A DNA stretch of 59,109 nucleotides, from positions 1-59,109 of the forward strand of contig OMIV01000118.1 of NCBI GenBank assembly GCA_900299185.1. Reading direction: 5' to 3'. Made by a program: the position numbers and the translations under genes. This document shows, piece after piece, positions 1-8,800 of this stretch; positions within the stretch are counted from its first letter, which is position 1; the number at the start of each line of letters is the position of its first letter. This DNA is from Planctomycetaceae bacterium. Its GTDB lineage: Bacteria; Planctomycetota; Planctomycetia; Planctomycetales; Planctomycetaceae. A model generated the notes under the pieces. That model saw only the letters and a program-made list of their open reading frames with translations. It was not told where the DNA came from and searched no databases.

Positions 1-325
1 CGCGAGGTTTGCTGTGGTCGGTCGACAAGCTCAACGACCAATACCTGAAGCCTGCGAAGTAATTCGCGTTACATCCTGGAGTGCTCCGGCTGCGACGGAG
101 CCCTTCAGCATGCTGCCAGCGTCTTTCATCAATCGAAGAGTCCCATCGTGAAAGTCCGGCATGCAGACTCTTCGTCACGGTAAAGCTTGAAACTCATCGA
201 GAGTCTTAGGCCGCAGAGTTGAGCGCTCCGTCGCAGCCGGAGCACTCCAGGATGTAACGCGAATTACTTCGCAGGCTTCAGGTATTGGTCGTTGAGCTTG
301 TCGACCGACCACAGCAAACCTCGCG
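1..325. repeat. Contig-terminal inverted repeat, 101-bp arms
   Basis: Bases 1-101 are the exact reverse complement of bases 225-325, with a 123-bp spacer. The left arm carries, in the + direction, the last 19 codons and stop of the ThuA-like gene (3-62), which is present in full on the minus strand at 264-1037. The spacer holds a small hairpin (CGAAGAGT near 135 and ACTCTTCG near 167). Two tail-to-tail gene copies are possible. A fold-back read or graph artefact at a contig end fits better, because the match is perfect, starts at base 1, and the other contig end carries adapter sequence. Confidence 0.9.
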
Positions 326-1037
326 TGACCATGTCGAGGTAACGGGCATCGCCGACCGTGTCGTTGTTATGACCGAGCGTGGTGCTGAAGACGCGAGCCT
401 TACCGAACTCGTTGGTCCACACGACAACGAAGTCATCGACCTTCTTGCCCGTGTCCTGACGACCGCGAGCCAGTGGCTTGGCGGTGTCGAACAAACGGAC
501 GTTGTTGTAGAGCTCTTCGTTGATGGTGGTCCAATTGCCGAGCGTCTTCGTGACCGCGTGGTCCTTCTCAATGAAGGTCACGTCGATTGGCTTCTGAGGA
601 CCATGACCGGTCGAGTGAATGCCGACGAACTTGAACCAATCATCGGTGCCGGTGCGGTAACAGTGCATCGCGCAGTGCAGGTTGACTGCCGCCACGCCGT
701 TCTTGTGAGCGTTGAGGATGTTGTCGACATAAGGCATCTCTTTGACGTCCGCCGAGCATTCATCGTGAATCACAACGTCGAAGCCTTCGGCCCAGTTGGC
801 TTTCTCGTAACGGCTAAAGCGAGCCTTCGTGCTCTTGTCGTCCGAGTGTTCCAATTCCACTTGCACATGAGCCCGCGCTTCGATGCCCGCCTTCAGCAGG
901 TCCTTCTGCTTGGAATAATCGTGACAGCAACCGCCGGTGATCAGCAGCGCCTTCACCGGCTTGGGTGGATCAGCCGCAAAGCCGAGTGACGAAAGAGACA
1001 GAATCGAGACGAACAACGCTGCAGCGAGACGCTTCAT
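264..1037 (-). CDS. Exported ThuA-like domain protein
   Basis: The protein has 257 aa. A signal peptide covers about residues 1-21 (MKRLAAALFVSILSLSSLGFA), and a ThuA-like fold (glutamine-amidotransferase-like, trehalose-utilisation family) fills the rest. Visible family signatures are LLITGGCCHDY after the signal, GVAAVNLHCAMHCYR in the middle, and WTNEFGKARVFSTTLGHNND followed by RGLLWSVDK at the C-terminus. Planctomycetes carry many exported ThuA-like proteins, usually linked to sugar or glycan use; the exact substrate is not readable here. The start at 1037 is chosen because AGAGG precedes this ATG and the signal peptide follows; an in-frame extension upstream to 1160 has no signal-peptide character. 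Its 3' end is copied in inverted orientation at the contig start. Confidence 0.85.
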   Translation of the reverse strand: MKRLAAALFVSILSLSSLGFAADPPKPVKALLITGGCCHDYSKQKDLLKAGIEARAHVQVELEHSDDKSTKARFSRYEKANWAEGFDVVIHDECSADVKEMPYVDNILNAHKNGVAAVNLHCAMHCYRTGTDDWFKFVGIHSTGHGPQKPIDVTFIEKDHAVTKTLGNWTTINEELYNNVRLFDTAKPLARGRQDTGKKVDDFVVVWTNEFGKARVFSTTLGHNNDTVGDARYLDMVTRGLLWSVDKLNDQYLKPAK

Positions 1038-1245
1038 CGAAGATACCTCTGAATGAGACCAGAAAACTGGATCGCTCGAAGGCCAAAACAGCCCGAGCGC
1101 GGCGGGGTCGCAGGTTAGCCCACGGGGCGCAACCGGGAAACGAACCGGTCCAGCAATCAACGGTTGCGCGTCGACAAGACGATCGCGAAGTCACAAAGAG
1201 CAGTGGGCGTCAATCACAAACGATGTGAGCCGAGTATCTGCTGGA

Positions 1246-1737
1246 TTACTCGTTACCCTGCGGTCGCCATTGCCACAACAGCTCGCCCGACGTCTGAAAT
1301 GTGAGATCGCTCCACGATGCCAACGGCAACTTCAACTGAGAAATCGTGGCGGTCGGATACGAGCTTTGAATCTGGCCAAACCGCGAAACGAAGTCCCCGA
1401 TGCCGGGGTTATGTCCGACGATCAAAGCCGACTCAGCCGAATCAGGCAGGCTATGAACGACCTCCACGATCTGATGCAGGCCAGCATCGTAGAGGTCTCG
1501 AGTTTCAATAATCTCCGCCGTGAAGTTCATTCCTTCAGCAACTCGCTTGGCGGTCTTGCGAGTGCGACGCGCGGCAGACGCGATAATGGCCTGCGGCACC
1601 AACTTCTCTTCCAGCAACTTGCGACCGACGGCTTCGGCGTCTTGCTTGCCGCGCTTAGAGAGATCGCGATCAAAGTCGAGTTGGCCGGCGGTGGCATCTT
1701 CCGCCTTCGCATGACGCAGCACGAACAAGGTTTTCAT
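1246..1737 (-). CDS. sixA: Phosphohistidine phosphatase SixA family
   Basis: The protein has 163 aa and is a small cytoplasmic member of the histidine phosphatase (phosphoglycerate mutase-like) superfamily. The catalytic RHA motif is at the N-terminus (MKTLFVLRHAKAE, His9), a second basic element SAARRTRKTA is near residue 57, and the second catalytic histidine is in VGHNPG near residue 108. SixA enzymes remove phosphate from phosphohistidine, classically on ArcB HPt domains; the partner here is unknown. The length is usual for SixA. The ATG at 1737 directly precedes the RHA motif; a longer reading to 1803 would run through the terminator of the upstream gene and is rejected. Confidence 0.85.
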   Translation of the reverse strand: MKTLFVLRHAKAEDATAGQLDFDRDLSKRGKQDAEAVGRKLLEEKLVPQAIIASAARRTRKTAKRVAEGMNFTAEIIETRDLYDAGLHQIVEVVHSLPDSAESALIVGHNPGIGDFVSRFGQIQSSYPTATISQLKLPLASWSDLTFQTSGELLWQWRPQGNE

Positions 1738-1755
1738 CGTCGGTCCTAAAAACAA

Positions 1756-1785
1756 AAAGTCGCCGTCAGTGATGACGGCGACTTT
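1756..1785 (-). terminator. Rho-independent terminator of the Pro/Gln-repeat gene
   Basis: A perfect 13-bp stem (AAAGTCGCCGTCA pairing with TGACGGCGACTTT) encloses a 4-nt loop. On the minus strand it is followed by TTTTTGTTTTT. It lies 67 bp downstream of the stop of the minus-strand gene at 1853-3487 and ends only 18 bp before the sixA start codon, so it also occupies the sixA leader. Confidence 0.85.
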
Positions 1786-1852
1786 GTAAGCAGCGAACAG
1801 CAATCAGCGAAGTGTCGAATGAGCGATGTGCTCGCGCGACACTCGCAGTCGA

Positions 1853-3487
1853 TTACTTATCCGACTCGCGTGACTCTGGCTGAGGTGGAACGGACTCGTC
1901 CTTGCTGGAAGTTGGAGATGGAGGCGCAATGTCTTCCTTCTTGGGAGACGGTGGTGCGACATCTTCCTTCTTCGGTGCTGGCGGCGCGACGTCATCACTT
2001 GGAGGTGGAATGTCGCCACCATCAGCACCGCGCGGCGCACTGATCACCGCGACGTATTGCTTGAGCATCTCGCGAGCTTCACCAAAGCCAGGCTTCGACG
2101 AAATCACGCTATAGCTTTCGTTACTGGCGACCTTATCGAATCGCTCGCCCAAAGCCGTCAGCTCTTCAATGCGACCTGCTCGATTCTCGTCAGTGGTCTC
2201 GGACAACGAACGCAAGTGCGTCAAACGCAGGTGGCTCTTCCAACTATCGCCGGTATCCACGCTATCGAGTCCGCGATCGAACGCCGCCGCCGCACCAGCG
2301 ATCTGCTTGCGAAGCTTCAATTCAGGCTCGGCGGTGTAGACCTTCAAGCCCACTCGCACCGTCTTGAAGCCCCACATGCTCGTGACTTGCGTGTACTTGG
2401 AATCGCGCGACAGATCATCAAAGCCGCCGACAAGACGACGCAGCCGTTCGCGAGTCGCCGCGTTCGGAGAACCGTCCTTCTCGGTCAGCAGCGAGCCGAT
2501 CGTGCTGGTCTGCAAGTGCTTCTTCCACGAGTCGCCCGTCGTCAACGTATTGAGTTCGGTCTCAAAGCGATTGAGCGCTTCGAGCAGGATGTCTCGCAGC
2601 GGCGCATCGGGAATCTCTGCCAGTTGATCGGCAGTGGGCACATACAGCGTCTCGTTGGATGGCGGCGCAACGCTCGGATCATTGGGCTGATAATTCGGCA
2701 CCACTGTTTGCGGTTGCTGATCGACGATGATCGTCTGCGGCTGCGCGTATACCACCGTCGGCTGGTTGGTGTAGTACGGGCTTCGATAGCCCCCCGCCGG
2801 TCCATACCCGTAGTAACCGGATCCGTAATAACCCGAGTAGTAACCAGGGCGCGGCTGAGGCGTCGCCAGCGATCGAATCAGACCATAAAGAATGACTTGC
2901 TTCGTGCTCAGCCCGTGGTCGTGATCATGATCGTGATGCTGCTGGGGTGCATTGAAGTTGTTGTTGAAATTCCCTCCCCGTCGATCGTCATCACGACGAC
3001 GATCATTGTCGCGCATGCCCCCGTTCGATCCGGGCTGAATGATCCCCGAGTTGCCTCGGAACTGACTGCCGCCTTGGTTCTGCGGCTGGTTCCCCGCTGG
3101 TGGCAGGAACTGCTGAATGTTGATCTTCGGCTTGCTTGTTGAATGCGGCTGCACGACTGGCTGAGGTTGCGGAGTCGGCTGTGGCTTGGGCTGAACCACT
3201 TGCGGAGTCGGTTGAGGCTGCGGCTTGGGCTGCACAACCGGCTGAGGCTGAGGCTGTGGCTTAGGTTGCAGAACTGGCTGAGGTTGTGGTTTGGGTTGGA
3301 CCACTTGTGGTTGAGGTTGCGGCTGAGGCTTGGGTTGAGCCGCTGGCTGAGGAGCAGGGCGTGGAGCCTGAGCAGCGGGCTTGCCTTCACCCTTCTTCTT
3401 GTCGTTGGCTAGTCCGGGCTGGGCGAGGAAGAGAGAAGACGCGGCCAGCGCCACTCCCAGTCGCCAATTGAGTTTGAGTTTGCGCAT
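1853..3487 (-). CDS. Secreted Pro/Gln-repeat protein with two internal DSWK repeats
   Basis: The protein has 544 aa and no recognised family. In order: signal peptide (about 1-28, MRKLKLNWRLGVALAASS...GLA), a long low-complexity stretch of KPQPQP-type units (about 32-125), a basic/Asn-rich and His/Asp-rich segment (DDRR, HHDHDHDH), a Tyr/Gly segment (GYYSGYYGSGYYGYG), then two copies of a roughly 90-residue unit beginning TGDSWKKHL and TGDSWKSHL, and a Pro/Lys/Glu-rich tail. The layout suggests an extracytoplasmic protein with a flexible spacer, perhaps cell-envelope associated; that is inference. The start at 3487 follows AAGGAACACACC. A terminator follows at 1756-1785. Confidence 0.7.
   Translation of the reverse strand: MRKLKLNWRLGVALAASSLFLAQPGLANDKKKGEGKPAAQAPRPAPQPAAQPKPQPQPQPQVVQPKPQPQPVLQPKPQPQPQPVVQPKPQPQPTPQVVQPKPQPTPQPQPVVQPHSTSKPKINIQQFLPPAGNQPQNQGGSQFRGNSGIIQPGSNGGMRDNDRRRDDDRRGGNFNNNFNAPQQHHDHDHDHGLSTKQVILYGLIRSLATPQPRPGYYSGYYGSGYYGYGPAGGYRSPYYTNQPTVVYAQPQTIIVDQQPQTVVPNYQPNDPSVAPPSNETLYVPTADQLAEIPDAPLRDILLEALNRFETELNTLTTGDSWKKHLQTSTIGSLLTEKDGSPNAATRERLRRLVGGFDDLSRDSKYTQVTSMWGFKTVRVGLKVYTAEPELKLRKQIAGAAAAFDRGLDSVDTGDSWKSHLRLTHLRSLSETTDENRAGRIEELTALGERFDKVASNESYSVISSKPGFGEAREMLKQYVAVISAPRGADGGDIPPPSDDVAPPAPKKEDVAPPSPKKEDIAPPSPTSSKDESVPPQPESRESDK
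3147..3365. repeat. Low-complexity DNA coding KPQPQP units
   Basis: Degenerate tandem units of GGTTGAGGCTGCGGCTT type encode the Pro/Gln/Lys-rich region of the surrounding minus-strand gene. Such tracts are prone to slippage and to misassembly from short reads, so the number of units here is uncertain. Confidence 0.75.
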
Positions 3488-3997
3488 GGTGTGTTCCTTA
3501 CTGCCTGAGTGACTTAGCAAGACTCTACGAATTCGCCCGACTGAGCGGACTCTAGCCAGCAAGCTGCATTCGGCGTACCGACGTAAATGACAGATGGCTG
3601 CTACGGCGGAGATCAGACTCTTCACATCGACCGCCTTGTCAGCGGCCTGCAATCGCACGTTTTCCGTCGCTGCGACAAGTGTCAGCGCCACAGACGTCAC
3701 AGCCCAGAAGCCTTGGTTGACGGTCAAAGGTGTCGTGCCATACTCCCGCGCCGCTCAGGGGCAGGCTATGTGCCAGCCCCGCACCTGGAGCCTGCAGAGA
3801 GAAGTCGCCTCAGACGCTTGAGGTGCTCAAGAATTCCGAGGATCTGTCATAGCGTTACGAGATGAGCTCTCAAAACTGCTGATCTGATTGACGCCATCCT
3901 CATCGAGCCGGACTGACGACTCGCAATCACAACTCGCAGACTCTCGCAACCAACCTCGCCATTCGGCGATCGTTCATTTTCCCCAAAGGAGACCAGC
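3488..3997. other. Intergenic region between divergent genes, no gene seen
   Basis: About 510 bp separate the minus-strand Pro/Gln-repeat gene and the plus-strand tpx gene. It must hold promoters for both. No coding region with family character, no strong hairpin and no member of the dispersed repeat families was seen. The tpx ribosome binding site AAAGGAGA lies at its right end. Confidence 0.5.
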
Positions 3998-4516
3998 ATG
4001 GCAGACGTTCGCACGGGAGCAGTGAAGTTCAAAGGCAATCCAATTGACCTGGCCGGTGGAGCCTTGAAGGTCGGCGATGCCGCTCCTGATTTCAAACTGC
4101 AAGACAACACTTTGGCCGAGATCAGCTTGGCCAACAGCGCTGGTAAGAAGCGCATCATTTGCACAGTTCCGTCGCTCGACACCGGCGTCTGCCAAATGGA
4201 GACAAAGCGTTTCAACGACGAAGCCAAGAATCTGTCCGACGTCGACGTGCTGGTGGTCAGCATGGACTTGCCGTTCGGTCAAAAGCGTTGGTGCGGAGCT
4301 GAAGGCGTCACCAATGTGAAGACTCTGAGCGCTCACCGTTGCAGCAAGTTCGGCGAGGACTATGGCGTGCTCATCAAGGGCGGCGTGCTCGATCGTCTGA
4401 CCAGCCGAGCTGTCTTCGTCGTTGATGGCAGCGGCAAACTGACGCACGTTGAATACTGCGCCGAAGTGACCGAGCATCCGAACTACGACGCCGCTTTGGC
4501 CGCTGCGAAGGCCTAG
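3998..4516 (+). CDS. tpx: Thiol peroxidase (atypical 2-Cys peroxiredoxin)
   Basis: The protein has 172 aa, the usual Tpx length. Tpx reduces hydrogen peroxide and alkyl hydroperoxides with thioredoxin as donor. The peroxidatic cysteine sits in the family motif PSLDTGVC (Cys65), and the resolving cysteine in FGQKRWCGAEG (Cys99); both are present. The C-terminal VFVVDGSGKLTHVEYC segment also fits the family. The start follows AAAGGAGACCAGC. The gene stands alone and converges on the TPR gene at 4725-5768; a 49-bp double-hairpin repeat (4550-4598) and a terminator (4611-4654) lie between them. Confidence 0.95.
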   Translation: MADVRTGAVKFKGNPIDLAGGALKVGDAAPDFKLQDNTLAEISLANSAGKKRIICTVPSLDTGVCQMETKRFNDEAKNLSDVDVLVVSMDLPFGQKRWCGAEGVTNVKTLSAHRCSKFGEDYGVLIKGGVLDRLTSRAVFVVDGSGKLTHVEYCAEVTEHPNYDAALAAAKA

Positions 4517-4549
4517 TAACACGCGGTTGCCTAGCCTTGAGTTGCTGGT

Positions 4550-4598
4550 CTCAGTCGAGGAGCGACTGAGCTACGTAGGCGAGTCGCTCCGCGACTCG
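4550..4598 (+). repeat. Repeat family B, 49-bp double hairpin
   Basis: Two adjacent hairpins, CTCAGTCG/GCGACTGAG and CGAGTCGC/GCGACTCG, are joined by CTACGTAGG. Other copies are at 22237-22285 (inverted), 43339-43387 and 51593-51641. This copy lies between the convergent genes tpx and the TPR gene, 34 bp after the tpx stop. Confidence 0.9.
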
Positions 4599-4610
4599 TT
4601 GACGTCGTGA

Positions 4611-4654
4611 AAAAGAAAGAGGCAACGACTCGGAACATTCCCGGTCGCTGCCTC
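4611..4654 (-). terminator. Terminator of the TPR gene at 4725-5768
   Basis: A 10-bp stem with one mismatch (GAGGCAACGA at 4619 and TCGCTGCCTC ending at 4654) is followed on the minus strand by TTTCTTTT. It lies about 70 bp past the stop of the minus-strand TPR gene. Confidence 0.75.
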
Positions 4655-4724
4655 TGTTCGTTTCAAGATGTGACAATCGTCGATGCGAATTGCGCACTCG
4701 GCCATAGAGGCTCTGCAGTTCGAC

Positions 4725-5768
4725 TTACTGCAACTGCTTCGCCCAAGTCGTATCGCTGTAGTCGTCCTTCAAGGTTTGCGTCGCCGCTTGAGCACGATCG
4801 GGCTGATCGACCTTCGCCCAAAGCTGAGCGAGATTGAAGAGGGCTCGAGCATTCATCTCGCGCTGATTCTCAAACAGTACCGGCACGTGCAAGTAAGCCA
4901 GAATCGCTTCCTTGATCTTGTTCTGTGACTGCAAGCAATCGCCCTGCAGAACATAAGCCTCGGCCATTGCTTCGGGATCGTCGGCATTCAGAGTTTCGAG
5001 AGCGCCAGTGATCACCTTCAGCGCGTCGTCGTGCTTCTTCTGAGCCACCATCACGCTAGCTTTGCCGACGATCGCAAAGTTGCGCTTCGAAACCTCAGCC
5101 GGTGTGTCGCCCTTTGAATTGGCGATCTCTTCATAGGTGGAGAGTGCCGTCGCGAGATCGTTCTTCGCCACCGCGACTCGGCCCGCCGCCAACTTCGCAG
5201 CCAGCTTGTAGTCAGGCCACTTCGCAGCCGCGAGTCGTTCATAAGCCTTGGCCGCGCCTTCGTAATCCTTCTTGGAAGTCAGCGCGTCGCCCAACAGTGT
5301 GGCGGCTTCGTAGTACCGATAGTGCTCGGCCCGTGCCTTCAAAAACGCTTCGAGCTTCTTGATGCCGTCGTCGAGCTTGGCTGAGTCTCCACCGAGTCCT
5401 TGCTTAGTCAACGTGCGAGCGACCGCGAACTCGATGTCGCCCAGGATGTTGCCCTTGGCCTTCGGGTCCTTCAGTGCGCTGTTGTAGTTCTCGATGGCAG
5501 CGTCGAACTTCCCGCCCTTCTCAGCACCCAATCCCAGAGGGAACGTCGACGGCCCCGCCGCCCATTCGATAGTGACGACATCGTTTGTTTCGACCGTTGT
5601 CGACTTTCCTACACCGTCCTTGATCGTGACTTGTTCCTTCGTGGCTGCGGTCACGTCGCCATTGAGCGGCTTCGAGTCGCTCTTACGAGTCAGCTTGTCG
5701 GCCCATGACGGAGACGCTGAAGCACACAACACAGCCAGCACACCCGACAAGATAGCGATGCGTTTCAT
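4725..5768 (-). CDS. Exported tetratricopeptide repeat protein
   Basis: The protein has 347 aa. A signal peptide (MKRIAILSGVLAVLCASASPSWA) precedes a short beta-rich N-terminal part (residues ~25-70, DKLTRKSDSKPLNGDVTAAT) and then TPR-like helical repeats to the C-terminus (for example ALTSKKDYEGAAKAYERLAA and LFNLAQLWAKVDQPDRAQAA). It is probably a periplasmic scaffold or assembly protein; no catalytic motif is seen. It lies 104 bp downstream of the larger TPR gene at 5873-9274 on the same strand, so the two are probably co-transcribed, with a terminator at 4611-4654. The start at 5768 is set by the signal peptide; the upstream extension lacks it. Confidence 0.75.
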   Translation of the reverse strand: MKRIAILSGVLAVLCASASPSWADKLTRKSDSKPLNGDVTAATKEQVTIKDGVGKSTTVETNDVVTIEWAAGPSTFPLGLGAEKGGKFDAAIENYNSALKDPKAKGNILGDIEFAVARTLTKQGLGGDSAKLDDGIKKLEAFLKARAEHYRYYEAATLLGDALTSKKDYEGAAKAYERLAAAKWPDYKLAAKLAAGRVAVAKNDLATALSTYEEIANSKGDTPAEVSKRNFAIVGKASVMVAQKKHDDALKVITGALETLNADDPEAMAEAYVLQGDCLQSQNKIKEAILAYLHVPVLFENQREMNARALFNLAQLWAKVDQPDRAQAATQTLKDDYSDTTWAKQLQ

Positions 5769-5872
5769 GGGAGGTCTCTTCGGTGAGTAACTAATGAGGT
5801 TTGATTGATTGAGTAGCGAATGAAACCGAGGCAAATCGTAGGGGCCGATTGACTTCCGCCAAGCAACGCCGC

Positions 5873-8800
5873 CTAGGCCTCTTCTTCTGCACTGCGTTTC
5901 GGTTTACGGATCTTGGCCGTCGCAACCGCCGGTTCGCCGTCGCCAAGTTTGCCGCGACGCGCCTGCTTCTTCTTATTGGCTTGCATTAGCATGTATCCAA
6001 TGCCACCCACTCCTCCGAGCGCGATCAGCGAGAAGATCACCAATCCGGAGCCGCCACCGCTCGACTGAGCAGGAGCGTCAGCTTTCTTCGCCACAGCTTT
6101 CTTCTTCGTCGACTCAGAAGCAGCGTCCGTCTTCTTCTCGGGCTCTTTGTTGGTGGCCAATTCAGGCTTGGGAGCTTCGGTTACGACCGACGGCTTCGGT
6201 CGTTCCAGCGGCTTAACCGGCTCGCCGATCTTGCCGAGCAGCTCGCGATACTTAGAGTCGAACTTCTTCCACCACTCCGGCTTCACATCTTGGCTGATAG
6301 CCACGAACGATCGCAGTTCCGACAACGCGTAGTTGAATTGCTCCTTGCGCTTCGCCCCGGACAACGTCATGCCGTACTCGTAACGACACATCATCTGGGC
6401 GTAGATCGACTGATAGAGCTTGTCTTCGTAGATCACCTTCGCGTCCGGGTTGCCCGAGTTGATCATGCGATGAATGTTCTTGGCCGTAACACCCCAGCCC
6501 CAACTCTTGAGCTTGGGATCACCGTGAATCGCCAAGAGGTAGTAACGACCGCGATCCTTCTCAGCGTCGGCTCCCCAATCTTGGTAGAGCTGATTGGCTT
6601 CGATTTGAGCGTCGAGAATGTTGCCATTCTGAGTCAGGATCGGAGTCAGCATCGACTTGGCTTTGTCGAACTGCTTCTGCTTGCGTCGACATCCTGCTTG
6701 TCGCAAACGCACGGCAGTCACTCGGTCTTCGTCGACGAACTTCGCGTCTTCTTTCACGCGATCGAGGATCTGCTGATAAGCCTCAGACGCATCCTTGAAG
6801 TATCGCTCCGCGCGTTTGGCATCGTCGGACGAAGACTCGCCCAGTCCGAAGTAAGTTTCGCCAATCCAGATCAACGAACCGGCGGTTTGATCCTTCCTTA
6901 AAGCCAACTCACCGAGGAACGTTTCGAACGAGCGTCGCACAGCATCGAGCTTGCTTTGCTGACCGGTTCCCTTGAGTCGCTCGACTTCCTTTTGCAGCTC
7001 TTGGCCCAGCTCTTTGTAGACCTCGGTGATGTGCGAGCCTTCGCCGCCGCCGACCAGTTCCAACTGATGCATCGCAGTGCGGGCTTCATTGAGTTGCTGA
7101 GTGCCGACGTAACATCGCAGCAACAACTGATGAGCGAGCGACGCAAAATCGACGCTCTTCACACCGGTCTTGGGTCGCGACGTGGGCTCGGAATGAGCGA
7201 CCGCCCACATGACTTGATGAGGGTCTTCCGTCAGCAGTTTGACGCCCTCGGCGAACTCGCCTTTGTAGACAAGAATTTGCACGAGCGCGACCTTTGATGC
7301 CGTCAATGTCTCTGGCGGCGGAGCCATCGCCGGCGTGTCTTTTTCCAGTCGATCCACCGAGCGACGGAAGTGTTGCTCGGCACGGTTCAGCCAATCATCA
7401 AGCTTCTCTTTCGGCGGTTGTTCGACCGCTGGCAACGACGCGGCTTCGGCATAAGCCGTCCACAACAATTGACCCGAACGCTGCTGCGCTTCGGCATAAC
7501 GCCCCGATGTTTCGGGCACACCTTCGAGCCACTTCGTCGCTTCGTCCTGCCGACTCAGCGTCGCATTGACGCTCGCCATTTGCAGCCGCGCATCCATCGC
7601 CCGATCACTCGACGGCCACTTCTTCAAGAACAAGTTGGCCATTCGCTCGATGCCCGCAACGTCAATGAGTTGATCGTCTCGACGTCCCGCTTTCTCGTTC
7701 TCATTGAAGGACTGCACCCACGCGCCCAAAGCCATGTAAGCCGACTCTTGAGCCTGCGCGATGTTGTCTGGTCCCGAGTGCTTCGCCAGGAACTCGCTGA
7801 TGATGGCGCACTCGTAACTGTTCTTGGCGAGGTAATGCATGTAGGCCGCGAAGTACCGCAAGCGATTGATGTCCGCGAGCGTCGTCGTCTTATCAGCCAT
7901 CCGCTGAGCAACTCGAATGGCCTTCAAGGTCGCAACGATGTGCGCCTTCATGTCGGCATTGGCCTTTTGAATTTCCTCGGACCGGCCCGTCTTGCGAGCA
8001 GCGTTGAGTGCGTCGAGGAACTCTTTGGTTTTCTTCGTCGTAAGGTCTTCAGCTTGAGCTGCGGCAGACGAGAAATCGAACGGTGCATCCGAGTCGGTGC
8101 CACCCTTGAGTGTTCGCAGCAGCTCGCGTTCTTTTGACGTCACCAGATCTCGGTACTGACCGGGATTTCGTTTGATGGTTTGAATGGCCTTCATGGCCTG
8201 ACGCAGAAACGCATCGCGTTCGGAGTGCACGATGCCTTCGCGCTCCGACAGCTTTTCATAAGCCCGAGCTTGCTCCCACATAATGCCCAGCCCGACGTTC
8301 GACTGCCGTCGGCTGCTGCTGGCTTTGGAGTACCAAGCCGTCGCTTCGTCGACCACGACTTGATAGTCCTTGCGACTCGGATGGTTCAGACAGATCAAGC
8401 GGAAGTGCCGCACGATGTCCTTCAAGCGAATCATCGGCAGCGACTCGTCAGGCTGAGACAACAAGTCGTCATAGATGCCGAGTGCGCGTTGCACATCGTC
8501 TTGCTCTTCGAAGCACTTGCCTTCCTTCGCGCGCGCATGCAATCCACCAAGCTGATTGCGATACCGAGCATTCACGCGATTGAACTCGCTAGCCGCCGCC
8601 GTGAGCTTGTCTTTGTATTGCCGCGAGTCCTTCTCATACGTCTGAGCTTCCTCGTAAGTGCATTCACAGAGATCGAGCTGAGCTTGAATGAAGCGGACTT
8701 CCGCTTGGGCGCGCTTCTCGAAAGTGACGGGATCAGCCTTCTGATCCACGAACCCTCCGAAGCTCTTCCACGCGGCTTCGTGTTGATCGCGCGCCTTCTG

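Noticed and set aside
2057-3142. Long plus-strand reading frame opposite the Pro/Gln-repeat gene
   Set aside because: It is antisense to a protein with a signal peptide and internal repeats; its Arg/Leu-rich translation is what reverse-reading of such codons gives.
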